Both the position numbers and the translations under genes were made by a program. 64,000 nt of DNA from Aquisalimonas sp. 2447 (lineage in GTDB: Bacteria; Pseudomonadota; Gammaproteobacteria; Nitrococcales; Aquisalimonadaceae), in NCBI RefSeq assembly GCF_012044895.1, contig NZ_CP050695.1:3192501-3256500 (forward strand). The letters run 5' to 3'. The notes under the pieces were generated by a model. It ran no database searches, was not told the origin of the DNA, and worked only from the letters and a program-made list of their open reading frames with translations. Positions 1-9,866 of the stretch are shown here, in pieces (within the stretch, counting starts at the first letter, position 1; each line of letters starts with the position of its first letter).

Positions 1-42
1 GCTGCGGCGCAGCGTTACCTTGAGCTGTTTTTCCTTGGCCAT
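1..42 (-). CDS. rpmD: 50S ribosomal protein L30, N-terminal fragment
   Basis: Only the first 14 codons are inside the window, reading MAKEKQLKVTLRRS, which matches the start of L30 (the family begins MAK followed by a basic beta strand). The ATG complement lies at 40-42, two bases downstream of the rpsE stop, the usual spc-operon spacing. L30 is a small late-assembling protein of the large subunit. The rest of the gene runs off the left edge. Confidence 0.88.
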   Translation of the reverse strand, partial: MAKEKQLKVTLRRS

Positions 43-44
43 GA

Positions 45-545
45 TCAACCCTGAATCTCTTCAACGGTCTTGCCGCGCTTGGCGGCAACCTCTTCGGGCG
101 CCCGCAGGGCGGAAAGACCATTCACCGTCGCCCGCACCACGTTGATGGGATTGCGGGAACCAAGACTCTTCGCCAGGACGTTGTGCACGCCCATGACCTC
201 GAACACCGCGCGCATGGCGCCCCCGGCAATGATCCCGGTACCTTCCGAGGCCGGCTGCATGAACACCTTGCTGGCGCCGTGGCGGGCGGTGATGGGATAT
301 TGCAGCGTGCCGCCGTCGAGCTTGACGGTCACCATGTTCACACGGGCCTTCTCCATCGCCTTCTGGATGGCCGCCGGCACTTCACGCGCCTTGCCATAAC
401 CGAAGCCCACGCGTCCCTCGCCGTCGCCGACCACCGTCAAGGCGGTGAAGCCGAACTGCCGGCCGCCCTTCACGACCTTCGCAACACGGTTCACCGTGAT
501 GAGCTTTTCCTGGAGGCCGTCGGTATTGCTGTCGTTCATCGCCAT
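45..545 (-). CDS. rpsE: 30S ribosomal protein S5
   Basis: S5 (166 aa; about 167 in E. coli) sits at the back of the small subunit near the mRNA entry site and affects decoding fidelity. The N-terminal double-stranded-RNA-binding fold ([19 protein letters not shown], about residues 24-42) and the C-terminal domain with [16 protein letters not shown] are intact. ATG codons at 545 and 539 are both possible starts; the longer one matches the family length. It lies between rplR and rpmD in the spc operon. Confidence 0.97.
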   Translation of the reverse strand: MAMNDSNTDGLQEKLITVNRVAKVVKGGRQFGFTALTVVGDGEGRVGFGYGKAREVPAAIQKAMEKARVNMVTVKLDGGTLQYPITARHGASKVFMQPASEGTGIIAGGAMRAVFEVMGVHNVLAKSLGSRNPINVVRATVNGLSALRAPEEVAAKRGKTVEEIQG

Positions 546-560
546 CGGTTGATGCCTCCG

Positions 561-914
561 TTAGAACTGCAGTCCGCCTTCACGGGCGGCGTCGGCCAGC
601 GCACGCACGCGGCCGTGGTAGCGAAACCCCGAGCGGTCGAACGCGACGCGTTCGACGCCTGCGGCCTTGGCGCGCTCGGCAATGAGCTTGCCCACTGCCT
701 CCGCCGCACTGGTGTTGCCGGTGGCGGAGACGGAGCTGCGCAGCTCCTTGTCCAGCGTGCTGGCAGTGGCCACGGTGCGGCTGCCATCGGCCTCCAGCAC
801 CTGGGCATAGATGTGCCGCGGCGTCCGGTGGACGCTCAGCCGGTAGGTTCCCAGCTCGCGGATCTTCATCCGCGCTTTGCGGGCGCGGCGCAGACGTGAT
901 GTCTTCTTGTCCAT
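561..914 (-). CDS. rplR: 50S ribosomal protein L18
   Basis: L18 (117 aa, the same length as in E. coli) binds 5S rRNA and helps dock it into the central protuberance. The first 20 residues are strongly basic ([20 protein letters not shown]), followed by the conserved [14 protein letters not shown] strand. It is 15 bases downstream of rplF and 15 upstream of rpsE, consistent with co-transcription in the spc operon. Confidence 0.97.
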   Translation of the reverse strand: MDKKTSRLRRARKARMKIRELGTYRLSVHRTPRHIYAQVLEADGSRTVATASTLDKELRSSVSATGNTSAAEAVGKLIAERAKAAGVERVAFDRSGFRYHGRVRALADAAREGGLQF

Positions 915-928
915 GATCCCTACCTGCT

Positions 929-1462
929 CTACTTCTTCTTGGCTTCTTTCATGACGACGCGCTCCCCGGCATACCGCACACCTTTACCCTTGTAGGGCTC
1001 CGGCGGGCGGTAGGCACGGATCTGCGCCGCCACCTCACCCACGCGCTGCTTGTCGATGCCCTTGACGACAACTTCCGTCTGCGACGGCGTCTCCACCGTC
1101 ACGCCGTCCGGCACCGCATAGTTCACCGGGTGGGAGAAACCAAGCGTGAGATTCAGATTGTTGCCCTGACTCTGGGCCCGGTAACCGACCCCGCGCAGCT
1201 CGAGCTTGCGCTCGAAACCTTCGGACACCCCGTGCACCATGTTGTTAAGGATGGCACGCGTGGTTCCGGCGAGAGCGATCGTGCCCTGGCGGTCCTTCAG
1301 GGGCCTGCAGCGCAGCTCACCCTCCTCCTGGACGACGTCGACGTCCTGGTGGATGCGGAACTGCAATTCGCCTTTGCTGCCCTTCACCGTCACGTCCTTG
1401 CCGTCGAGTTTCACCTCGACACCGGACGGGATATTGATCGGCTGCTTCGCTACTCTGGACAT
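929..1462 (-). CDS. rplF: 50S ribosomal protein L6
   Basis: L6 (177 aa) binds 23S rRNA near the sarcin-ricin loop and the L7/L12 stalk base. The reading frame opens ten codons further upstream, but I place the start at the ATG complement 1460-1462 because the protein then begins MSRVAKQPI, as in the family, and has exactly the E. coli length. The C-terminal [19 protein letters not shown] and the lysine-rich end KEAKKK are family hallmarks. Confidence 0.96.
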   Translation of the reverse strand: MSRVAKQPINIPSGVEVKLDGKDVTVKGSKGELQFRIHQDVDVVQEEGELRCRPLKDRQGTIALAGTTRAILNNMVHGVSEGFERKLELRGVGYRAQSQGNNLNLTLGFSHPVNYAVPDGVTVETPSQTEVVVKGIDKQRVGEVAAQIRAYRPPEPYKGKGVRYAGERVVMKEAKKK

Positions 1463-1478
1463 GCCAATAATCCTGTCT

Positions 1479-1874
1479 TTAGAAGACCTCACAAAGGACT
1501 TCGCCGCCGATACCCGTCGTGCGGGCCTTATGGTCGGTCATCACGCCCCGCGAGGTGGAAATGATGGCGACCCCGAGGCCGCCGTTAACCTTGGGCAGCG
1601 ATGCCTTGTCCTTGAAAATGCGCAGTCCCGGCCGGCTCACCCGCTGGATCCGCTCGATGACCGGCTCGCCGTGGAAGTACTTCAGGCCGATGACCAGCTG
1701 GGGCTTCTTATCGTCGCCTTCAACCCGGAAGTCCTCGATATAACCCTCTTCCTTCAGCACGCCGACAACGGCCTGCTTGAGCTTGGAAGAGGGCAAGGTC
1801 ACCTCGGCCTTGTTGGCGGTCTGCGCGTTGCGGATCCGCGTCAGCAGATCCGCAATGGGATCGGTCATGCTCAT
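1479..1874 (-). CDS. rpsH: 30S ribosomal protein S8
   Basis: S8 (131 aa) is a primary 16S rRNA-binding protein of the central domain. The N-terminal [16 protein letters not shown] and the C-terminal signature [13 protein letters not shown] are textbook. In E. coli, S8 also represses the spc operon by binding mRNA near rplX-rplE; I could not identify a matching mRNA site here by eye. rpsN lies 46 bases upstream. Confidence 0.97.
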   Translation of the reverse strand: MSMTDPIADLLTRIRNAQTANKAEVTLPSSKLKQAVVGVLKEEGYIEDFRVEGDDKKPQLVIGLKYFHGEPVIERIQRVSRPGLRIFKDKASLPKVNGGLGVAIISTSRGVMTDHKARTTGIGGEVLCEVF

Positions 1875-1920
1875 GATGTACGTTCCTGCTCTGTCATTGT
1901 TCCGGGAATGTGGACGGCGA

Positions 1921-2226
1921 TTACCAGCTCGACTTGGTCAGCCCCGGAATCATGCCGCTCATCGCGGCTTCCCGCAGTTTATTGCGCGACAGCCCGAACT
2001 TGCGGTAATAGCCCCGCGGCCGGCCAGTGACCTGGCACCGGTTACGTTGCCTCACCGGGCTGGCATTGCGCGGCATGTTCTGCAGTTTCTCCTGGGCCTC
2101 CAGCTTCTCTTCCGGACTTGATTCCGGATTCTGGATCACGGCCTTGAGCGCCTTGCGCTTCGCTGCGTACTTCCGCACCAGCCGTGTGCGCTTGTCTTCA
2201 CGCGCCACCATGGACTTTTTCGCCAT
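1921..2226 (-). CDS. rpsN: 30S ribosomal protein S14 (zinc-independent form)
   Basis: S14 (101 aa) belongs to the 30S head. Its length and the absence of CxxC pairs (the only cysteine is in [13 protein letters not shown]) identify the long zinc-independent form rather than the short four-cysteine form. It begins [13 protein letters not shown] and ends GLTKSSW as expected. It follows rplE by 11 bases. Confidence 0.97.
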   Translation of the reverse strand: MAKKSMVAREDKRTRLVRKYAAKRKALKAVIQNPESSPEEKLEAQEKLQNMPRNASPVRQRNRCQVTGRPRGYYRKFGLSRNKLREAAMSGMIPGLTKSSW

Positions 2227-2237
2227 ATCGCCCTCGT

Positions 2238-2777
2238 CTATTTCCGGAAGGGAAAGCCGAACGCTTCCAGCAGCGCCTGGCCTTCCGCGTCTGTATTCGC
2301 GGTGGTCGTGATCGTGATATCCATGCCCCGGATGCGGTCGACCTTGTCGAATTCCAGTTCCGGGAAGATGATCTGCTCACGCACGCCCAGGTTATAGTTC
2401 CCCCGGCCGTCGAACGACTTCGGCGAAAAGCCCCGGAAGTCGCGGATGCGCGGCGCCGCCACATGAATGAACCGGTCCAGGAACTCCCACATGCGGTCCC
2501 GCCGCAGCGTCACCTTGCAGCCGATGGGCCAGCCGTCCCGGATCTTGAACCCGGCGATGGACTTCCGCGTATAGGTGATGGTCGGCTGCTGGCCGGCCAG
2601 CGCCGCCAGATCGGACATGGCGTGATCAACGATCTTCTTGTCCTTGACCGCCTCGCCCAGCCCCATGTTGATGGTCACCTTGGTAATCCGAGGCACCTGC
2701 ATCACGTTCCGGTACTCGAACTGAGACCGCAGCTGCGGCATCACCTCGTTCCTGTATTGCTCCTGCAACCTCACCAT
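2238..2777 (-). CDS. rplE: 50S ribosomal protein L5
   Basis: L5 (179 aa) contacts 5S rRNA, helix 84 of 23S rRNA and the P-site tRNA elbow. The motifs [18 protein letters not shown] and [21 protein letters not shown] are clear. It starts 7 bases after the rplX stop and sits in the standard spc order rplN-rplX-rplE-rpsN. Confidence 0.97.
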   Translation of the reverse strand: MVRLQEQYRNEVMPQLRSQFEYRNVMQVPRITKVTINMGLGEAVKDKKIVDHAMSDLAALAGQQPTITYTRKSIAGFKIRDGWPIGCKVTLRRDRMWEFLDRFIHVAAPRIRDFRGFSPKSFDGRGNYNLGVREQIIFPELEFDKVDRIRGMDITITTTANTDAEGQALLEAFGFPFRK

Positions 2778-2784
2778 GGGACAC

Positions 2785-3105
2785 CTACACGTCGACGAAT
2801 TCGTTATTGGATTTGAAGTAACGCGCCTTGCGGCCGTCCTCCATCACCTTGATGCCAACACGGTCGCCCTTGCCTGCCTTGTGGTTGTAAAGCTGCACGT
2901 TGGACAGATCCACCGGCGCTTCCTTCTCCTGGATCCCACCGGACTCGCCACGCTGCGGGTTGCCCCGCATGTGACGCTTGACCATGTTGACGTTCTCGAC
3001 CACCACCTTGTTGTCGTCGCGCATCACGCGCACGACAGTGCCGCGGCGGCCCTTGTCCTTGCCGGCGACCACGATGACTTCGTCGCCCTTCTTGATCTTC
3101 TGCAT
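2785..3105 (-). CDS. rplX: 50S ribosomal protein L24
   Basis: L24 (106 aa) initiates 50S assembly and lies at the tunnel exit. The KOW motif is visible in [20 protein letters not shown] place the start at the ATG complement 3103-3105 (protein [10 protein letters not shown]) rather than at an ATG six codons upstream, because a GGAGAG ribosome-binding site sits six bases before it, the upstream ATG would overlap rplN, and the length then matches the family (104 in E. coli). Confidence 0.95.
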   Translation of the reverse strand: MQKIKKGDEVIVVAGKDKGRRGTVVRVMRDDNKVVVENVNMVKRHMRGNPQRGESGGIQEKEAPVDLSNVQLYNHKAGKGDRVGIKVMEDGRKARYFKSNNEFVDV

Positions 3106-3119
3106 GACCGTCTCTCCGC

Positions 3120-3488
3120 TCAAAGCACTTCAGGTGCCAGCGAAATGATTCGCATGAACTGCGTCGTCCGCAGTTCGCGGGTGACCGGCCCGAACACGCG
3201 GGTGCCGACCGGGTTGAACTGGGCGTTCAGCAGCACCGCAGCGTTGCCGTCGAAACGGATCACCGAACCATCCGGCCGGCGGACCCCCTTGCGACTGCGA
3301 ACCACAACGGCGTTGTACACCTCGCCCTTCTTCACCCGCCCCCGCGGGATGGCGTCCTTGACGCTCACCTTGATGATGTCGCCAATGCCGGCGTACCGGC
3401 GCTTGGAGCCGCCGAGGACCTTGATACACTGGACCTGTCGCGCACCGCTGTTGTCGGCCGCATCCAGCAGGGTCTGCATCTGAATCAT
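3120..3488 (-). CDS. rplN: 50S ribosomal protein L14
   Basis: L14 (122 aa) forms part of the subunit interface (bridge B8). [17 protein letters not shown] at the N-terminus and the signature [18 protein letters not shown] are nearly invariant in bacteria; the end SLAPEVL is exact. A 61-base spacer (3489-3549) separates it from rpsQ, the largest gap in this half of the cluster. In E. coli this is the S10/spc boundary, but I see no convincing promoter there. Confidence 0.97.
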   Translation of the reverse strand: MIQMQTLLDAADNSGARQVQCIKVLGGSKRRYAGIGDIIKVSVKDAIPRGRVKKGEVYNAVVVRSRKGVRRPDGSVIRFDGNAAVLLNAQFNPVGTRVFGPVTRELRTTQFMRIISLAPEVL

Positions 3489-3549
3489 CGCGTTCTACCC
3501 GATTCCGTTGTTCCTGGGGCTACCGCCGCAGCCGTATCCTGCGCCGCAT

Positions 3550-3813
3550 TCAGCGCCGGGCCCGCTCCACAATTTCCACCAGCCGCCAGGACTTGGTCTT
3601 CGACAACGGCCGGCATTCCTCGATGGATACCCAGTCGCCCTCGCGGCATTCGTTGTTCTCGTCGTGCGCGTGCAGCTTGGTCGAGCGGCGAATGAACTTG
3701 CCGTACAACGGATGCTTCACCATCCGCTCGAGGTACACCGTCACGGTGCGGTCCATCCGGGCACTGACCACACGGCCGACCTGGGTGCGTCGTGTCTTCT
3801 GTCCGTCACTCAT
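3550..3813 (-). CDS. rpsQ: 30S ribosomal protein S17
   Basis: S17 (87 aa) is a primary 16S rRNA-binding OB-fold protein. The core [21 protein letters not shown] and [18 protein letters not shown] are diagnostic. Its start overlaps the rpmC stop by four bases (ATGA), so translation of the two is probably coupled. It is the last gene of the S10 group before the rplN spacer. Confidence 0.97.
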   Translation of the reverse strand: MSDGQKTRRTQVGRVVSARMDRTVTVYLERMVKHPLYGKFIRRSTKLHAHDENNECREGDWVSIEECRPLSKTKSWRLVEIVERARR

Positions 3814-4013
3814 GACTGCTCACTCGCCTTGCGCTTTTCGTTCAGCACCGTCTTGATCCTCGCCACGTCACGGCGCGCACTCTTCACCAGATCGGGCCGT
3901 CCAAGCTGACCGGTGGCCGATTGCATGCGCAGGTTGAACTGCTCCTTGCGCTTTTCCAGCAGCTCCTTCTCGAGCTCGCCGACCTCTTTCTGCCGCAGTT
4001 CGCTTGCTTTCAT
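3810..4013 (-). CDS. rpmC: 50S ribosomal protein L29
   Basis: L29 (67 aa) is a two-helix protein at the tunnel exit, near the SRP and trigger-factor docking site. I start it at the ATG complement 4011-4013 ([11 protein letters not shown]), which overlaps the rplP stop as TGATG; a GTG one codon upstream is possible but does not match the family. [13 protein letters not shown] and the RRDVARIKT helix are conserved. Confidence 0.95.
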   Translation of the reverse strand: MKASELRQKEVGELEKELLEKRKEQFNLRMQSATGQLGRPDLVKSARRDVARIKTVLNEKRKASEQS

Positions 4014-4426
4014 CACAGCACCGTCCGGGAAACAAATCGCGTCTTGACCGGGAGCTTCGCCGACGCCAGGCGGAACGCCTCGCGGGCCACTTCCTCGGAC
4101 ACGCCTTCGATCTCGTAGAGCACGCGACCGGGCTGCACACGCGCCGCCCAGTGATCGACGTTACCCTTGCCCTTGCCCTGGCGGACTTCCAGGGGCTTCG
4201 CAGTTACCGGGTAATCCGGGAACACGCGGATCCAGATCTTGCCGCCACGACGCACGTAACGGTTGATGGCGCGTCGCGCCGCCTCAATCTGCCGCGCCGT
4301 CACCGGCCCGCGGGTGGTGGCCTTCATGCCGAACTCGCCGAAGCTGACCTTGTCGCCCCGGTTCGCGAGTCCGTAATTCCGGCCCTTCTGCTGCTTGCGA
4401 AATTTCGTCCGCTTCGGTTGCAACAT
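4013..4426 (-). CDS. rplP: 50S ribosomal protein L16
   Basis: L16 (137 aa) lies near the peptidyl-transferase centre and the A-site t[20 protein letters not shown] and the segments [19 protein letters not shown] and GKGNVDHW are conserved. The internal arginine corresponding to the YcfD hydroxylation site lies in the conserved block, but I cannot tell whether it is modified. Overlaps rpmC by one base; rpsC lies 12 bases upstream. Confidence 0.97.
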   Translation of the reverse strand: MLQPKRTKFRKQQKGRNYGLANRGDKVSFGEFGMKATTRGPVTARQIEAARRAINRYVRRGGKIWIRVFPDYPVTAKPLEVRQGKGKGNVDHWAARVQPGRVLYEIEGVSEEVAREAFRLASAKLPVKTRFVSRTVL

Positions 4427-4438
4427 GGCTATTGATCC

Positions 4439-5122
4439 TTACTTGGTGGCGCCGGCGCGTTCGGCCTTGCCTTCGCCCTTCTGGAAGAACTCCGGCTCCA
4501 GAATCTCGCCCTTGAACACCCAGACCTTCACACCGATAACCCCGTAGGTGGTGTGCGCTTCAGCGAAGCCGTAATCGATATTGGCGCGCAGCGTGTGCAG
4601 CGGCACCCGGCCTTCGCGATACCATTCGGTCCGTGCGATCTCGGCGCCGTTGAGCCGACCGGAGACGTTCAGCTTGATGCCTTGGGCACCCAGCCGCATG
4701 GCGTTGCCCACGGCCCGCTTGGTCGCGCGGCGGAACATCACCCGCCGCTCCAGCTGCTGGGCCACGTTCTCGGCGACCAGCTGCGCATCCAGCTCCGGCT
4801 TGCGCACTTCCTCGATGTTGATGTGCACCGGCACACCCATGAGGCGGCTGACTTCCTGACGCAGGACTTCGATGTCCTCGCCCTTCTTGCCGATGACCAT
4901 CCCCGGGCGCGCCGTATGGATGGTGACCAGGGCGTTCTTCGCCGGGCGCTCGATCCGAATGGTGCTCACCGAGGCATGCGAGAGCTTCTTCTTGATGAAC
5001 GCCCGCACCTTCAGGTCGGTATTCAGGAACTCGCCGAAATCAGAGTTCTTGGCATACCACATGGAACGCCAGTCTTCTGTGACGCCCAGACGAAATCCGG
5101 TCGGGTGAACTTTATGACCCAT
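4439..5122 (-). CDS. rpsC: 30S ribosomal protein S3
   Basis: S3 (227 aa) lines the mRNA entry channel. The N-terminal [13 protein letters not shown], the KH domain with [15 protein letters not shown] (about residues 74-88) and the C-terminal [14 protein letters not shown] are all present. It has the usual basic and acidic tail. It follows rplV by 11 bases in the S10 order. Confidence 0.98.
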   Translation of the reverse strand: MGHKVHPTGFRLGVTEDWRSMWYAKNSDFGEFLNTDLKVRAFIKKKLSHASVSTIRIERPAKNALVTIHTARPGMVIGKKGEDIEVLRQEVSRLMGVPVHINIEEVRKPELDAQLVAENVAQQLERRVMFRRATKRAVGNAMRLGAQGIKLNVSGRLNGAEIARTEWYREGRVPLHTLRANIDYGFAEAHTTYGVIGVKVWVFKGEILEPEFFQKGEGKAERAGATK

Positions 5123-5133
5123 GACTGCTCCCG

Positions 5134-5466
5134 TTACTCCTCAGCCACCTTGACGGTGATGTGGCTGGTGCGCTTGAGGATCCGGTTCGCGCGGCCCTTG
5201 GCGCGCGCCTGGATCCGCTTGTACATCGGCCCTTCATCAACGTAGATGGACGACACCAGAAGCTCGTCGATGTCCGCACCCTCGTTGTGCTCGGCGTTGG
5301 CGATGGCCGACATGAGCACCTTCCGCACCACGGCGGAGGCCTTCTTGGGGCTGAACTCAAGGGTCTGCAAAGCCTTGCCTACTGACTGACCCCGGATCTG
5401 ATCGGCGACCAGCCGCACCTTCTGCGGCGAGATCAGGGCATACCTGTGCTTCGCTGCGACTTCCAT
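5134..5466 (-). CDS. rplV: 50S ribosomal protein L22
   Basis: L22 (110 aa) lines the nascent-peptide tunnel; its extended loop is a macrolide-resistance hot spot. The helix [20 protein letters not shown] and the loop region [20 protein letters not shown] are intact, with no deletion in the loop. It lies 9 bases downstream of rpsS. Confidence 0.97.
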   Translation of the reverse strand: MEVAAKHRYALISPQKVRLVADQIRGQSVGKALQTLEFSPKKASAVVRKVLMSAIANAEHNEGADIDELLVSSIYVDEGPMYKRIQARAKGRANRILKRTSHITVKVAEE

Positions 5467-5475
5467 GGGTCACCC

Positions 5476-5751
5476 CTACCGTTTGGACTTCTTGTCGGCC
5501 ATGTGGCCCCGGTAAGTCCGCGTTGCCGCGAACTCCCCGAGCTTGTGACCAACCATGTTCTCGTTGATAAGCACCGGCACATGCTGGCGCCCGTTATGCA
5601 CGGCAATGGTGAGACCCACCATGTCCGGCAGCACCATGGACCGGCGCGACCAGGTCTTGATCGGCCGCTTCGAGTTCGCTTCCACCGCCTGATCGACCTT
5701 CTTAAGCAGGTGGGTGTCAACGAACGGGCCCTTCTTGATTGAACGTGGCAC
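5476..5751 (-). CDS. rpsS: 30S ribosomal protein S19
   Basis: S19 (91 aa) binds 16S rRNA in the head together with S13. [18 protein letters not shown] and [18 protein letters not shown] are the family signature, and the C-terminal [18 protein letters not shown] is standard. It lies between rplB and rplV as in all S10 operons. Confidence 0.97.
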   Translation of the reverse strand: MPRSIKKGPFVDTHLLKKVDQAVEANSKRPIKTWSRRSMVLPDMVGLTIAVHNGRQHVPVLINENMVGHKLGEFAATRTYRGHMADKKSKR

Positions 5752-5769
5752 GAATACGACCTCTCGCTA

Positions 5770-6606
5770 CTAGTTGCGCTTTTTCTTGCCGCGCGCACGG
5801 ACGATGAACTTGTCCGTCCGCTTGTTGCTGCGCGTCTTGTATCCCTTGGTGGGGATGCCCCAGGGCGTCACCGGGTGACGGCCGCCGGAGGTTCGCCCTT
5901 CACCACCGCCGTGCGGATGGTCCACCGGGTTCATGACCACGCCGCGAACATGAGGGCGACGACCGCGCCACCGCGTGGCGCCCGCCTTGCCAAGAGAGCG
6001 CAGGCTGTGTTCCTGGTTGCCTACCTCGCCCACCGTGGCCCGGCAGTCCGCCGGAACCTTGCGCATCTCGCCGGAGCGCAGGCGGATGGTGGCGTAATTG
6101 CCTTCGCGGGCCACCAGCTGCGCCGCCGTCCCGGCCGCGCGGGCCAGCTGTGCACCCTTGCCCGGCCGCATTTCCACGCAGTGCACCTGGGTGCCCAGCG
6201 GGATGCTGCGCAGGGCCAGCGTGTTGCCCGGCTTGATCGGCGCCTGGTTCCCGGAGCTGATCTCCGCGCCGGCCCGGAGGCCGCGAGGCGCGATAATATA
6301 CCGTCTCTCGCCGTCCGCATAAAGTACCAGCGCGATATTCGCGCTGCGGTTCGGGTCATACTCCAGGCGCTCCACCTTGGCGGGGATCCCGTCCTTGTCG
6401 CGCTTGAAGTCAATGACCCGATACCGCTGCTTGTGACCACCGCCTCGGTGCCGCGTGGTCATCCGGCCGGCGTTATTACGGCCACCGGTGCGGGACTTCT
6501 TCTCCACCAGCGGCGCATAGGGAGCACCCTTGTGAAGTTCGTCGTTACGCACCTGGACGACAAAGCGGCGCCCCGGAGATGTCGGTTTCGCCTTGAGCAG
6601 TGCCAT
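5770..6606 (-). CDS. rplB: 50S ribosomal protein L2
   Basis: L2 (278 aa) is required for subunit joining and peptidyl-transferase activity. The C-terminal signature [20 protein letters not shown] carries the histidine linked to activity in E. coli. The N-terminal SH3-like/OB fold with [20 protein letters not shown] is conserved. It is slightly longer than E. coli L2 (273 aa). It follows rplW by 27 bases. Confidence 0.98.
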   Translation of the reverse strand: MALLKAKPTSPGRRFVVQVRNDELHKGAPYAPLVEKKSRTGGRNNAGRMTTRHRGGGHKQRYRVIDFKRDKDGIPAKVERLEYDPNRSANIALVLYADGERRYIIAPRGLRAGAEISSGNQAPIKPGNTLALRSIPLGTQVHCVEMRPGKGAQLARAAGTAAQLVAREGNYATIRLRSGEMRKVPADCRATVGEVGNQEHSLRSLGKAGATRWRGRRPHVRGVVMNPVDHPHGGGEGRTSGGRHPVTPWGIPTKGYKTRSNKRTDKFIVRARGKKKRN

Positions 6607-6633
6607 GGTCTTACATCCGTCGCTAAGCGTTCG

Positions 6634-6930
6634 TTATTCGCCGCCCAGGAAATCGATATCCTGGCCGGCCTCCAGGGCCACGTAGGCCTTCTTCCAGTCC
6701 GGGCGCTTGCCCTTGATACGGCCGAAGCCCTTTTCCTTGCCTTTGATCAGCGCCGTGCGCACCTGCCGGACCTTGACGTCGAACAGCTGTTCCACTGCGG
6801 TCTTGATCTCGGCCTTGTTGGCGTCCCGCTTGACCCGGAACACCACCTGGTTGCCGTCTTCGGCGACGATGGTGCTCTTCTCCGAGACGTGCGGCGCCAG
6901 CAGGATGTTGTACATGCGTTCCTGATTCAT
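6634..6930 (-). CDS. rplW: 50S ribosomal protein L23
   Basis: L23 (98 aa) is the tunnel-exit docking site for trigger factor and SRP. I start it at the ATG complement 6928-6930 ([20 protein letters not shown]): this ATG overlaps the rplD stop as ATGA and has a GAGGAG ribosome-binding site eight bases away, whereas the GTG three codons upstream has neither advantage. The VSEKST motif is diagnostic. Confidence 0.95.
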   Translation of the reverse strand: MNQERMYNILLAPHVSEKSTIVAEDGNQVVFRVKRDANKAEIKTAVEQLFDVKVRQVRTALIKGKEKGFGRIKGKRPDWKKAYVALEAGQDIDFLGGE

Positions 6931-7529
6931 GACAGCCACTCCTCGACCCGCTTGAGGGCATCCACCGTAATCACCACCTTCTCGGCACCCACCAGGCTGA
7001 CCGGATCCAGCGCCGCCGGGTCGGTGACGCCGACGCCCGCCAGGTTCCGGGACGCCAGCAGCAGATTTTCGGACGGCTGCTCGGTGACGATGAGCACATT
7101 GTCCACACCGTGGTCGCCCAGCTTCGCAATCAGGCCCTTGGTCTTCGGCGCGTCCACGTCGAAGCTGTCCACCACCACCAACCGGTCCTGCCGAGCGAGC
7201 TCGGAGAAGATGCTGCTAATGGCCGCACGGTAGGCCTTGCGATTGACCTTCTGCGAGAAGTCCCGCGGACGCGCCGCGAAGGTCTTGCCGCCGCTGCGCC
7301 AGATGGGGCTGCGGATGGTCCCGGCGCGGGCACGCCCGGTGCCCTTCTGCCGCCAGGGCTTGGAACCGCCGCCGCTGACGTCCGAACGACTCTTCTGCGC
7401 CTTGGTGCCGGCACGGCCGCCCGCCATGTAGGCGACCACCACCTGGTGCACCAGGCCCTCGTTGAATTCGCGGTCAAAGGCGTGGTCGGAGACCGTGACC
7501 TTGCTGCCGCTCTGGGTCTGAAGATCCAT
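6927..7529 (-). CDS. rplD: 50S ribosomal protein L4
   Basis: L4 (200 aa) lines the exit tunnel through a long loop. The loop region [20 protein letters not shown] (about residues 47-66) is intact, which argues against macrolide-resistance changes. In E. coli, L4 autoregulates the S10 operon through a leader hairpin; here no such leader exists because tufA ends only seven bases before rpsJ. Overlaps rplC by one base and rplW by four. Confidence 0.97.
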   Translation of the reverse strand: MDLQTQSGSKVTVSDHAFDREFNEGLVHQVVVAYMAGGRAGTKAQKSRSDVSGGGSKPWRQKGTGRARAGTIRSPIWRSGGKTFAARPRDFSQKVNRKAYRAAISSIFSELARQDRLVVVDSFDVDAPKTKGLIAKLGDHGVDNVLIVTEQPSENLLLASRNLAGVGVTDPAALDPVSLVGAEKVVITVDALKRVEEWLS

Positions 7530-8185
7530 CAGCTGTCCCTCCCGCTGCCGGCCTTGACCGTCGGCTGCACGATGACATCGGCACCCGTGGGGCCCGGAAC
7601 CGCGCCCTTGACCAGCAGCAGGTTCCGTTCGGCGTCCACGCGCACGATTTCCAGATTCGGCTGCGTGGCGCTCTTGTTCCCCATCTGGCCCGCCATCTTC
7701 TTGCCCTTGAAGACGCGACCAGGCGACTGGTTCTGCCCGATGGAGCCAGGCGCACGGTGGGATTTCGAGTTCCCGTGGGTGGCGTCCTGGGTGGCGAAGT
7801 TATGACGCTTCACCCCCCCCTGGAACCCCTTGCCCTTGCTCACGCCGCGCACGTCCACATGCTGGCCGGCCTCGAACAGGTCCACCTTGATTTCGCCACC
7901 CACCTCGAATGCCGGCTCCTCGCCGTCGCCGAGGCGGAATTCCCACAGGCCGCGTCCGGCGTCGACGCCGGCCTTGGCGAAGTGCCCCGCTTCCGGCTTG
8001 GTCACCCGGTTCGGGCGGCGCGTGCCAGTAGTCACCTGCACGGCAGAGTAACCGTCCACGTCCTGAGTCTTCAGTTGCGTGACACGGTTCGGCGTCGCCT
8101 CGATCACGGTGACCGGCACTGCTGCCCCGGATTCCGTGAAAATGCGCGTCATGCCGCGTTTACGACCGACGATTCCGATAGCCAT
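7529..8185 (-). CDS. rplC: 50S ribosomal protein L3
   Basis: L3 (218 aa) starts 50S assembly and reaches into the peptidyl-transferase centre. I start at the ATG complement 8183-8185 ([16 protein letters not shown]), preceded by AAGAGGT with four bases spacing; the open frame extends seven codons further without family similarity. [11 protein letters not shown]-like [20 protein letters not shown] carries the glutamine that PrmB methylates in E. coli L3. Confidence 0.96.
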   Translation of the reverse strand: MAIGIVGRKRGMTRIFTESGAAVPVTVIEATPNRVTQLKTQDVDGYSAVQVTTGTRRPNRVTKPEAGHFAKAGVDAGRGLWEFRLGDGEEPAFEVGGEIKVDLFEAGQHVDVRGVSKGKGFQGGVKRHNFATQDATHGNSKSHRAPGSIGQNQSPGRVFKGKKMAGQMGNKSATQPNLEIVRVDAERNLLLVKGAVPGPTGADVIVQPTVKAGSGRDS

Positions 8186-8258
8186 CGTTACCTCTTCCAG
8201 AGACAAAGAGCCCTCACCATGCCGATGGGCACGGCCGGGCCCTGCTTAGCGTAACGCT

Positions 8259-8573
8259 TCAGTACAGCTTGATCTGGACATCCACCCCGGCGGCCAGGTC
8301 GAGCTTCATCAGCGCGTCGACCGTCTTGTCCGTGGGGTCAATGATGTCCATCAGCCGCTTGTGCGTCCGGATCTCGTACTGATCCCGCGCGTCCTTGTTG
8401 ACGTGCGGGGAGATCAGCAGCGTGTAGCGTTCCTTCTTCGTCGGCAGCGGAATCGGCCCACGCACCTGCGCGCCGGTCCGCTTGGCGGTTTCCACGATCT
8501 CGCCGGCGGAAACGTCGATGAGTCGGTGGTCGAACGCCTTGAGACGAATACGGATTTTCTGATTCGTAGCCAT
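8259..8573 (-). CDS. rpsJ: 30S ribosomal protein S10 / NusE
   Basis: S10 (104 aa) belongs to the 30S head and doubles as NusE, the partner of NusB and NusG in antitermination. The start is the ATG complement 8571-8573 ([20 protein letters not shown]); the open frame runs 34 codons further back into the tufA 3' end and is spurious. Only seven bases separate it from the tufA stop, so it has no room for the L4-responsive leader that precedes S10 in E. coli. A 73-base spacer follows before rplC. Confidence 0.96.
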   Translation of the reverse strand: MATNQKIRIRLKAFDHRLIDVSAGEIVETAKRTGAQVRGPIPLPTKKERYTLLISPHVNKDARDQYEIRTHKRLMDIIDPTDKTVDALMKLDLAAGVDVQIKLY

Positions 8574-8580
8574 AATCGGT

Positions 8581-9771
8581 TCAGTCCAGGATCTTGGAGA
8601 CGACGCCGGCACCCACGGTGCGGCCGCCTTCACGGATGGCAAAACGCAGACCGTCTTCCATCGCAATCGGCGCAATCAGCGACACCGTCATCTGCACGTT
8701 GTCACCCGGCATCACCATCTCCGTGCCAGACGGCAGCTCGCAGGAGCCGGTGACGTCCGTGGTGCGGAAGTAGAACTGCGGGCGATAGCCATTGAAAAAC
8801 GGCGTGTGACGTCCACCCTCGTCCTTCGACAGAATGTACACCTCGCACTCGAACTTCGTGTGCGGCGTGATCGAGCCCGGCTTGCACAGCACCTGACCGC
8901 GCTCGACATCATCACGCTTGGTACCACGCAGCAGCGCACCGATGTTGTCGCCCGCCTCGCCCTGGTCCAGCAGCTTGCGGAACATCTCCACACCCGTGAC
9001 CGTCGTCTTCTGCGTATCACGCAGACCGACGATCTCCACCGAGTCGCCCGTGTTCACCACACCACGCTCAACACGACCCGTGACCACCGTGCCGCGACCC
9101 GAAATCGAGAACACGTCCTCAATCGGCATCAGGAACGGCTGGTCCACCGGACGCTCCGGCGTCGGGATGAAATCGTCCATCGCCTCGACCAGCTTCACGA
9201 TCGACGGCGTCCCAATATCCGACTCGTCGCCTTCCAGCGCCTTCAGTGCCGAACCCGTGATGATCGGCGTGTCGTCGCCCGGGAAGTCGTACTGGCTCAG
9301 CAGATCACGCACCTCCATCTCCACGAGCTCCAGCAGCTCCGCATCATCCACCATGTCCGCCTTGTTCAGGTACACCACAATGTGCGGCACACCCACCTGG
9401 CGGCTGAGCAGAATGTGCTCCCGCGTCTGCGGCATGGGACCATCAGCTGCAGAGACCACCAGAATGGCACCGTCCATCTGCGCCGCACCCGTGATCATGT
9501 TCTTCACATAGTCCGCGTGACCCGGGCAGTCAACGTGCGCATAGTGGCGCTGCGTGGACTCGTACTCCACGTGCGCCGTGGCAATCGTGATCCCGCGCGC
9601 CTTCTCTTCCGGCGCATTGTCAATCTGATCAAACGCGCGCACGTCACCGCCCCACTGCTCGCCCATCACCTTCGTCATGGCTGCAGTCAGCGTCGTCTTA
9701 CCATGGTCAACGTGACCAATCGTACCCACGTTGCAGTGCGGCTTCTTACGCTCAAACTTGCTCTTGGACAC
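8581..9771 (-). CDS. tufA: Elongation factor Tu (copy A)
   Basis: EF-Tu (396 aa) delivers aminoacyl-tRNA to the ribosome as a GTP complex. The P-loop GHVDHGKTT (residues 19-27), DCPGH, NKADM and the switch regions are present, followed by domains 2 and 3. The protein is identical to the second copy at 25280-26470, with only about ten DNA differences. This copy starts with GTG (complement 9769-9771), preceded by AAGGGGA, whereas the other starts with ATG. It lies 95 bases after fusA and directly before rpsJ. Confidence 0.98.
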   Translation of the reverse strand: MSKSKFERKKPHCNVGTIGHVDHGKTTLTAAMTKVMGEQWGGDVRAFDQIDNAPEEKARGITIATAHVEYESTQRHYAHVDCPGHADYVKNMITGAAQMDGAILVVSAADGPMPQTREHILLSRQVGVPHIVVYLNKADMVDDAELLELVEMEVRDLLSQYDFPGDDTPIITGSALKALEGDESDIGTPSIVKLVEAMDDFIPTPERPVDQPFLMPIEDVFSISGRGTVVTGRVERGVVNTGDSVEIVGLRDTQKTTVTGVEMFRKLLDQGEAGDNIGALLRGTKRDDVERGQVLCKPGSITPHTKFECEVYILSKDEGGRHTPFFNGYRPQFYFRTTDVTGSCELPSGTEMVMPGDNVQMTVSLIAPIAMEDGLRFAIREGGRTVGAGVVSKILD

Positions 9772-9866
9772 GACTCATCCCCTTGTACTGTTCCGCCGGG
9801 CGCCTGTGCGCCGGCATCCTACTGTTGAACTGGCTGGCCGCATCGCAGCGGCCCGAGGCACCCGGT

